From assembly GCA_035471785.1 (NCBI GenBank), contig DATIPQ010000086.1, positions 1 to 64,000 of the forward strand: DNA of 64,000 nucleotides. The letters run 5' to 3'. Of this stretch, positions 58,296-64,000 are shown in pieces. How positions within the stretch are numbered: the stretch's first letter is position 1; every line of letters starts with the position of its first letter. A model generated the notes under the pieces. The model ran no database searches. It worked only from the letters and a program-made list of their open reading frames with translations, and was not told the DNA's origin. The DNA comes from Acidobacteriota bacterium (GTDB lineage: Bacteria; Acidobacteriota; UBA6911; RPQK01; DATIPO01). The translations under genes and the position numbers were made by a program.

Positions 58296-60935
58296 ATGGG
58301 TGAGGTGGCCTTACGACAAATAGCTCTTGGGGCCTCGCTCTGGTGCTTGCTAGCCGCCGGGGTGTGGGCTGCTGAAGATCCTCCGCGACAAGAAGTTGCC
58401 AGCCGCAATGAGTCCTTCGAGGACGACCCGGCCTTGCAGGAGATCGCCGAATTGCGCATTGCTCCGCCCGGTCCTTCGGGCTCCTCGGTTTCTTTGAGCG
58501 AAGTCGTCAATCTCTTCCCGGCCCGCAAGCGGCGGCGCTTCCACGGGTCGGTTTACGAGTTCCACCGCAACGACAATCTTGACGCCCGCAATTTCTTCGA
58601 TCCCGTCGGGCAGCCGCTGCCCGAGTTCAAGCGTAACCAGTTCGGGTTCAACCTGGGCACCTCGTTTTTCTCCGAGGATCTGACGCTGCTGGGCAGCTAT
58701 GACGGTTTGCGCATCATCCGCGGTTCAACGCTCATCTCCCGAGTGCCCACGGTATTGGAGAAAGCGGGAGATTTTTCCGCTTCGGGCGTGACGGTGATCG
58801 ATCCGATCACGGGTCAGCCGTTTCCCGGCAACCGCATTCCCCGCCAGCGGTTCGATCCTTCCGCCGTGGCCTTGATGCAGGTCTTGCCCGATCCCAACCT
58901 GAGCGATCCTGACCGCAACTACGTCAACAACCTGCCCAATATTACCAATCAGGACTCCTTCTCCATCCGGGCCGATTACCGCTTCGACGACGAATCCAAG
59001 ATCTTCGGCAACTACAGCTTCAGCGACAACAACGGAAACGAGGTGGAGGAACTGCGTCCCTTCGAGACCCTGGAAAGGCGGCGCGAGCAAGAGGCCTCGG
59101 TCGACTACAGCCAGACGGTGAGTCCGCGCCTGTCCTTTAGGGGAGGGGTGTTCTTCCGCCGCACGGTCAGAAGCGAGCTGTCCGTCAACGCCGGACGGGT
59201 GGGGTTGCACGATTCCTTCGGCATTCAAGGGGTTAGTGTAAGAGGTCCGGAGGACGAGGGCTTTCCCGACGTCGAGTTGCCCGGATACGTCGATTTCGGC
59301 GATGGCGGGAGCCCCGATGCGAGCGCCAACACCCGGTTCGGCGGCGAAGTCGCGGCAACTTACGTGGCCGGACGCCATAACCTGCAGTTCGGCGGCTCCT
59401 ACACCGTCATCCAGCCTCTCAACAACCGCACGGGAGACGGCATCCGGGGCGAGTTCGAGTTTTCGGGCGGGTTTACCGGAGACGCTTTCGCCGACTTCCT
59501 GCTGGGCCTCCCCATACAGGCCGAGAGGGCCAGGGGCAGCGAGCGCATCGATCTGGAGACCTACCGCTGGAGCGCCTATGTCAACGACCGCTGGCGCATC
59601 AACGATCTCTTCGATCTGACCCTGGGCCTGCGCTATGACTTCTTCCGTCCCTACCAGTCGCGGGCCGACAACATTTCCACCTTTCTGCCTCTGGAATTCG
59701 AGCCGCCCCTGAACGGACAGGTGGTGCTGGCCGGATCTCCCCAGGCGCTGGCCTTCGGGTTGGAAGACGCCGGAGAGCGCGGACTGGTCTTGCCCGACCG
59801 CAACGACTTCTCGCCCCAAATCGCCATCGCCTATTCGCCCTGGGGAAATCAGCAGTTCGTGCTGCGGGCCAACTATTCCATCGATCACGATCCGCCCCGC
59901 GAGTTCGTTTTCATCCGCAATCTGGGGCGCAACTTTCCTTTCTTCTTCTCCCAATTGGCCCGTTCCGATTCTGAGACGCCCCAGTTGCAGCTTTCCGATC
60001 CTTTCCAAAACGTCACCCAGCGCCAGCTGACTTTTCACGGCATCGAGCCCAACGCCCGCACGCCCTACATTCAAGAATGGGGCCTGCGGCTGCAAGCCGA
60101 GCCGATCCAGCGCTGGGTGGTGGAGGCGGGCTACGAAGGGTCGCGGGGATTGGGCTGGTGGAGGTCGTTGCCTTCAAACGTACCCTTGCCTGGAGAAGGC
60201 GACATCCAGCCTCGCCGTCCCAACCCCGAATTCGGGCTCTTCAACATCGAGGTTTCGGGCGGAAGCTGGTCTTACCATGCCCTGGAGGTCGAGGTAGAAC
60301 GTCGGCTCTCAGACGGGTTCTCGCTGACCGCCGACTACACTTGGCAGAACAGCATGAACGACTTGACCGATAATCCCGCCAACCCGCGCAACCTGGACGC
60401 CGAGCGGGCCCTCAACGGTCCCCGTCACGTCTTCGAAATCAACTATCTCTGGGACCTGCCTCTGGGACGCAACGCCGGCGGACTGTGGGGCGCTCTGGTC
60501 AAGGGTTGGCGGATTTCCGGCATCACCCGCTTGCGCAGCGGCGGTCCCTTCAGCGTCACGGTTTCCGGCGATCCCAACAACGATGGACTCTCGGGCGACC
60601 GTCCCGACCTGGTCGGCTCCACCCGCTCCGGCTTCACGCCCAACGTGGACGAGTGGTTCGATACCTCCATCTTCGCCCCCGCGGCAGGCCCCTTCGGGAC
60701 GGCCGGTCGCAACATCCTTTACGGTCCCGGCCGGCAGGTTTGGGACCTGGCTTTCTCCAAGCGGGCCCGCATCAGCGACTCCGACGTGCTGGAGTTGCGT
60801 GTGCAATTATTCAACGCCTTCAACCACGTCAACTTCGGCCTGCCCGACAGCGACTTGAGCAGTTCGGTTTTCGGAAAGATCTTTTCCGCCGACGAGGCTC
60901 GCGAGATCGAGATCGCCATCAAGTACTCATTCTGA
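58296..60935 (+). CDS. Oar-like TonB-dependent receptor-type outer-membrane protein, N-terminally shortened
   Basis: The 879-residue protein has a signal peptide (LGASLWCLLAAGVWAAE), then about 45 residues of linker, and enters at once the motif HGSVYEFHRNDNLDARNFFD, which in full-length Oar-like receptors follows the carboxypeptidase-regulatory and plug domains. Downstream are the LRYDFFRPYQ, SPRLSFRGGVFF and FNAFNHVNFG strands and the C-terminal IEIAIKYSF with the terminal Phe of outer-membrane barrels. Full-length family members are 1000-1200 residues, so the N-terminal domain and most of the plug are missing. No TonB box is visible. It may be a channel or a porin-like relative. Confidence 0.8.
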   Translation: MGEVALRQIALGASLWCLLAAGVWAAEDPPRQEVASRNESFEDDPALQEIAELRIAPPGPSGSSVSLSEVVNLFPARKRRRFHGSVYEFHRNDNLDARNFFDPVGQPLPEFKRNQFGFNLGTSFFSEDLTLLGSYDGLRIIRGSTLISRVPTVLEKAGDFSASGVTVIDPITGQPFPGNRIPRQRFDPSAVALMQVLPDPNLSDPDRNYVNNLPNITNQDSFSIRADYRFDDESKIFGNYSFSDNNGNEVEELRPFETLERRREQEASVDYSQTVSPRLSFRGGVFFRRTVRSELSVNAGRVGLHDSFGIQGVSVRGPEDEGFPDVELPGYVDFGDGGSPDASANTRFGGEVAATYVAGRHNLQFGGSYTVIQPLNNRTGDGIRGEFEFSGGFTGDAFADFLLGLPIQAERARGSERIDLETYRWSAYVNDRWRINDLFDLTLGLRYDFFRPYQSRADNISTFLPLEFEPPLNGQVVLAGSPQALAFGLEDAGERGLVLPDRNDFSPQIAIAYSPWGNQQFVLRANYSIDHDPPREFVFIRNLGRNFPFFFSQLARSDSETPQLQLSDPFQNVTQRQLTFHGIEPNARTPYIQEWGLRLQAEPIQRWVVEAGYEGSRGLGWWRSLPSNVPLPGEGDIQPRRPNPEFGLFNIEVSGGSWSYHALEVEVERRLSDGFSLTADYTWQNSMNDLTDNPANPRNLDAERALNGPRHVFEINYLWDLPLGRNAGGLWGALVKGWRISGITRLRSGGPFSVTVSGDPNNDGLSGDRPDLVGSTRSGFTPNVDEWFDTSIFAPAAGPFGTAGRNILYGPGRQVWDLAFSKRARISDSDVLELRVQLFNAFNHVNFGLPDSDLSSSVFGKIFSADEAREIEIAIKYSF

Positions 60936-60956
60936 TGCGGGAAGCCGCCGTTCAGG

Positions 60957-63071
60957 TTAGGCCAAGGCTCGCAGGCTGCGCAGGCTTTCCTGGATTAGCG
61001 AGAAGTCCTCTTCCGAGAGCGGTTGTCGTCCGTAGCGGCTGGAGTAGTAGAGCTGGGTGATGCGGGAGGGGGCGGCTGATCCCAGGCGCCGGCCCACGCG
61101 GGCGGCGAATTCGGCCGGCGTTTCCCAGCTTTCGCGCGGCAGTCCTTTGCGTTCCAGCAGGTCCAGCATCTCCAGGTAGTACTCAGGCGCGATCTCGGCG
61201 GTGTGGCTGCCCAGGATGCGTTTCTTGAGAAAGGCCCGCAGGTAGCGGCGGTAGCGATAGGCGGTCCAGGCGGCCAGGCTCAGCAGCAGGAGCCAAAAGG
61301 AGGCCTGCAAGGCCAGGTCGTAGCGGGCGTGGATGCCCTTCCACCAGGCGCTCAGGAGCTGTTTGAGAGCTTGCGGCGTCTCCAGCAGCCAGATCAAGGC
61401 TCTGCGCAGCGAGATGATGACGGACTGGATGAGTCCGATCTGCTTCATCTGGTCGAAAGTGACGATCTCGCTCCAGAAGATGTCGAGTGCTTGCAGCAAT
61501 TGGCCGGCCATGCGCACGGGATAGCTGGAAGCGTTGACGGGGGCCGGCGGCGTGGGGTCGAACTCCACCCATCCGGCTCCGGGAAAGTAACCTTCGGCCC
61601 AACTGTGAGCGTCCGACTGACGCACCACGAAGTGTCCGCTCCACTCGTTGTACTCGCCCTTGCGGAAACCGTTGACCACCCGCGAAGGAATCCCCAGCGT
61701 CCGCATCATGACGGCCTGAGCGGTGGCGAAGAACTCGCAGTGTCCGACCAAGCCCACGAAGAGAAAGTGGGTGAGTGGATCGTCGGCCAGGGCCGAGCGG
61801 TTTTCCAGCGAGTAGCCGTAGTTTCCGCGCAGGTATTCCTCGATGAGCAGGGCCTTGCCCAGGTCGCTGCGTTCGCCGAAGGAGATGTCTTGGGCCAAGT
61901 CGCGAATGCGGCTGTTCAGGTTGGGAGGGAGCTGAAGGTAAGGCCGCATGAATCGGTCCGGCAGGCGTCCTTGGCGGGCGGCGTTGATGCGCTCCCGGTG
62001 CGAGATGAGGTCGGAGAAGACGGTATAGGATCCCGGCTGGGCGCTGGCCCGGTAGAGGTTGAGCGACTGGTCGTAGAAGAAACGCTGGAAGCGGGCTCCG
62101 CTGCGCAGCGCCACCGCCGGCGAGGCGCCGAAAACCATGGGACTGGGCAACTCGGTCACCACCCGCTGGCGCAGCAGGTCTTCCTGGGACCGCCGCGATC
62201 GCGGGACCAGAAAGATCTGGTCTTCTTCGCTCCACCTGAGGCGGTCGCGGTTCTGGCTGGGATTGACCCATCCCCGCCCTGTAAACCCGGAAAGGGTGAT
62301 CCCGCGCCATTTCAGGTCTGGAGGAAGCTCGCCGGGCGGACGGTCGACCTGCACCCTCATGACGGTGGCCGAGTTTTCAATGATGCGTCCCAGGTCGCCC
62401 AGATTGACGTGATCGGAGAATCCGCTCAGTTGCTGGTTGGGGTTATGGTCGGGCGGAAAGAATCCCAGGCTGGTGCGAGGAATAAGTACGAAGATGGGGA
62501 TGGCGATAAGTGCGATCAGCAACGCCACCCCCGCCGTCATTTTGAGATAGCTGGTCAGGGAAAAGGCGGCTCCCGCATTGTCGCGGTAAGCCCTGCGGCT
62601 CTCGAAAAGCAGCAGGGTGAAGATGGCCAGCGTCACCCAGATCATCAGAGAGGCCAGAAAAACGGCGGAAATCGTGTAGGCTGAGGCCACCAGCAGGAAT
62701 CCCAGCGAGATGAGATAGACGATCGAGTAGTCCTTGTCGTTGCTTCTCCCATAGAGCTTGAGCAATCCCGCCAGCAAGAGCAGATGAACCGTACCCTCCA
62801 CGAAGCTGGAGAGCAGCAGGTAGTCGAGGAGCATGAAGAGCACTACCGCCAGCAGCAGCAGCACCTGGCGTCCAAGGGAAAGCGGACGCGGACCCATCTT
62901 GTAGCTGAAGAACACCAGCGGCACCACCATCAGCCCCAGGGCCAGGCTGACGGCCTGAGAGACTACCAGCGTGGCGAATCCGCACAGGAAGAGCAGGCAG
63001 GTGGCCAACTGGAAGGTCTGCTCCTGTGACCAGGCTGATTCGCTGTAGCGGTTTCCGTTGCGGCTCAACAT
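60957..63071 (-). CDS. TgpA-like transglutaminase membrane protein (DUF3488-TGc-DUF4129)
   Basis: The 704-residue protein has about seven N-terminal spans (FQLATCLLFLCGFATLVVSQAVSLALG onward to about residue 205), a periplasmic transglutaminase-like domain and a final span (FWLLLLSLAAWTAY) with a cytoplasmic DUF4129-type tail (LERKGLPRESWETPAEFAARV). The catalytic triad residues are the Cys in GLVGHCEFFATA, the His in SDAHSWAEGYFP and the Asp in WVEFDPTPPAP, in the order of transglutaminase-like cysteine proteases. In Pseudomonas TgpA is essential, but its reaction is not settled. The DUF58 gene is directly upstream (16 bp), the usual partner. Confidence 0.9.
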   Translation of the reverse strand: MLSRNGNRYSESAWSQEQTFQLATCLLFLCGFATLVVSQAVSLALGLMVVPLVFFSYKMGPRPLSLGRQVLLLLAVVLFMLLDYLLLSSFVEGTVHLLLLAGLLKLYGRSNDKDYSIVYLISLGFLLVASAYTISAVFLASLMIWVTLAIFTLLLFESRRAYRDNAGAAFSLTSYLKMTAGVALLIALIAIPIFVLIPRTSLGFFPPDHNPNQQLSGFSDHVNLGDLGRIIENSATVMRVQVDRPPGELPPDLKWRGITLSGFTGRGWVNPSQNRDRLRWSEEDQIFLVPRSRRSQEDLLRQRVVTELPSPMVFGASPAVALRSGARFQRFFYDQSLNLYRASAQPGSYTVFSDLISHRERINAARQGRLPDRFMRPYLQLPPNLNSRIRDLAQDISFGERSDLGKALLIEEYLRGNYGYSLENRSALADDPLTHFLFVGLVGHCEFFATAQAVMMRTLGIPSRVVNGFRKGEYNEWSGHFVVRQSDAHSWAEGYFPGAGWVEFDPTPPAPVNASSYPVRMAGQLLQALDIFWSEIVTFDQMKQIGLIQSVIISLRRALIWLLETPQALKQLLSAWWKGIHARYDLALQASFWLLLLSLAAWTAYRYRRYLRAFLKKRILGSHTAEIAPEYYLEMLDLLERKGLPRESWETPAEFAARVGRRLGSAAPSRITQLYYSSRYGRQPLSEEDFSLIQESLRSLRALA

Positions 63072-63087
63072 GGGCTCAACCAGTTTC

Positions 63088-63999
63088 TCACACTCCCGCC
63101 CCAGGTCGCGGCTTAAACGCTACAGCCCTTGTGGGCGAGGACTCGGGGCTGTCGTCAGCATCTTCTTGGCGGGCCTTATCGGCCTCTTCGTCCCGCGCCG
63201 AGACCTCGTCGGCATCGGCTGAGGCCAGCGGAGGCAGCCGCAGGTAGTCGATGCAGGTCAGGCCATCGCTTTGCTCGCTTTTGCCGGCGGCGAAGAGAAT
63301 GGCGGTCCCTTCAGCCTCGTAGGCCCGCAGCCGTTTGCGGGAGGCGGGCGCAACTTGAGAAAGATACTGCATGAGCGCTTCGTACTCGCCAATCGACCCC
63401 TTGAGCACCGACTGGTATTCTCCCGAGTCAAAGCTAAAGCGGCGGCCCCGCAGGTAGAAACGCTCGGCCAGCGAAGCGATGCAGCTCACCGCGTCCTCGA
63501 AGCAGCGCAGCGATTCCTGGTCGCGGGAGGGCAGATAGGTGGAAAACATCACTTTGAGAGGACGGTCTTCATCGCGGGCGAAGTCCTTGACCATCAACTG
63601 CCCCTGCTTGGCGGTAGCCTTCCAATGAACGAAGCGGGCCATGTCTCCGCTGCGGTAAGGACGGATGTTGTAGAGGGAGCCGCCCAGTCCCTTGCGGTTG
63701 CTTTCGCGCAGTCCTTCACGCAGCAAGGGAAAGTGCATCCACAGGGCGTCCAGGTCGATGCGGGCGGGATAGACGATGACCTGCCCCTGCACCTCCATGG
63801 AGCGTCCGCGGGTGAAGAATCCGAAGGGAAAAGAGGTGTGAACCTGGAAGCGCTCCACCGTGTAGACGCCGCGGTTGGGAAAGCGGCAGTCGACGCGGAG
63901 GCTGGCGTTCCCTCCGGGAGGAATGAACGGGAAAGCGGTTTCCTGCACTTCGGCCGAGCCCTGGCCGCCGGCTAAGGAAAAGCGTCCGCTGAGGTGGAG
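63088..63999 (-). CDS. DUF58 domain protein, 5' end beyond the window
   Basis: The frame is open to the right edge, so the N-terminus is missing. Visible parts are the beta-sandwich (GRFSLAGG, ASLRVDCRFPNRGVYTVERF, TSFPFGFFTRGR), the DUF58 signature GLGGSLYNIRPYRSGDMARFVHWKATAKQGQLMVKDF and an alpha/beta VWA-like C-terminal part (RPLKVMFSTYLP, CFEDAVSCIASLAERFYLRG). The tail is acidic. DUF58, TgpA and an MoxR ATPase usually form one operon; the ATPase would lie just beyond 64 kb. Confidence 0.85.
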   Translation of the reverse strand, partial: LHLSGRFSLAGGQGSAEVQETAFPFIPPGGNASLRVDCRFPNRGVYTVERFQVHTSFPFGFFTRGRSMEVQGQVIVYPARIDLDALWMHFPLLREGLRESNRKGLGGSLYNIRPYRSGDMARFVHWKATAKQGQLMVKDFARDEDRPLKVMFSTYLPSRDQESLRCFEDAVSCIASLAERFYLRGRRFSFDSGEYQSVLKGSIGEYEALMQYLSQVAPASRKRLRAYEAEGTAILFAAGKSEQSDGLTCIDYLRLPPLASADADEVSARDEEADKARQEDADDSPESSPTRAVAFKPRPGAGV

Positions 64000-64000
64000 G

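Noticed and set aside
1-64000. CRISPR arrays, rRNA operons, prophage structural genes, replication origin
   Set aside because: No regularly spaced short repeats, no rRNA-like stretches, no phage head/tail genes and no DnaA-box cluster or dnaA neighbourhood were seen.

Overview
The window looks like a chromosomal segment of a high-GC Acidobacteriota bacterium. Two very large MacB/FtsX-type permeases of the 'acidobacterial duplicated orphan permease' (ADOP) type are present (21.2-23.7 kb and 30.2-32.8 kb), one with its PadR repressor. There is also an Oar-like TonB-dependent receptor, a family of W-x-x-E-E/SPWA secreted proteins, IspH (MEP isoprenoid pathway) and a Tat system. The assignment is inferred from gene content only; no rRNA is present.

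Layout. 0-2.3 kb is debris: an orphan polymorphic-toxin tip with a candidate immunity gene, a frameshifted IS200/IS605 transposase and a DUF416 fragment. 2.3-9.3 kb holds conserved hypothetical and secreted genes (DUF2489/DUF7674-like, DUF6503-like lipoprotein, DUF488, DUF3142, SUMF1-like). 9.4-14.8 kb is a three-gene sugar operon in which a GH32 fructan hydrolase is fused to a periplasmic sugar-binding protein and followed by RbsA-like and RbsC-like genes. Two 95-bp tandem repeats sit directly upstream. 15-19.1 kb holds DUF1223, S9 peptidase and DinB genes. 19.5-19.9 kb encodes a candidate structured ncRNA of about 400 nt, followed by ispH. 21.2-28.7 kb holds ADOP plus ester cyclase, divergent from a histidine kinase and NtrC-type regulator with a good sigma-54 promoter between them, then a PQQ-like propeller. 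28.8-36.4 kb holds a sulfotransferase, an AhpD-like gene with an in-frame UGA and SECIS-like hairpin (probable selenoprotein), ADOP/PadR, a SnoaL-like protein, a flavin disulfide reductase and an AI-2E family transporter.

36.8-50 kb is an accessory region with RHS core fragments in both orientations. Two carry distinct C-terminal tips, one with a zincin-like HExxH motif and a translationally coupled lipoprotein. The region also has antitoxin remnants, an IS3 remnant, DUF4238, secreted proteins, and a 45-bp duplicate of the 3' half of tRNA-Val 4.6 kb from the intact tRNA. 50.5-64 kb returns to housekeeping and envelope genes: an esterase-like protein, HupE/UreJ, tatA-tatC, a coiled-coil membrane protein, a shortened TonB-receptor-like protein, and a TgpA-like transglutaminase with a DUF58 protein cut by the window end.

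Genes that seem to work together: the GH32-SBP/ATPase/permease set (fructan hydrolysis and uptake); the two-component system controlling ester cyclase-ADOP through sigma-54; PadR-ADOP with a palindromic operator; TatA-TatC; DUF58-TgpA. The strongest candidates for undescribed biology are the 19.5-kb RNA, the GH32-SBP fusion, the UGA-containing AhpD-like gene and the RHS-tip/lipoprotein pair. All calls come from reading the sequence; no database search was run.
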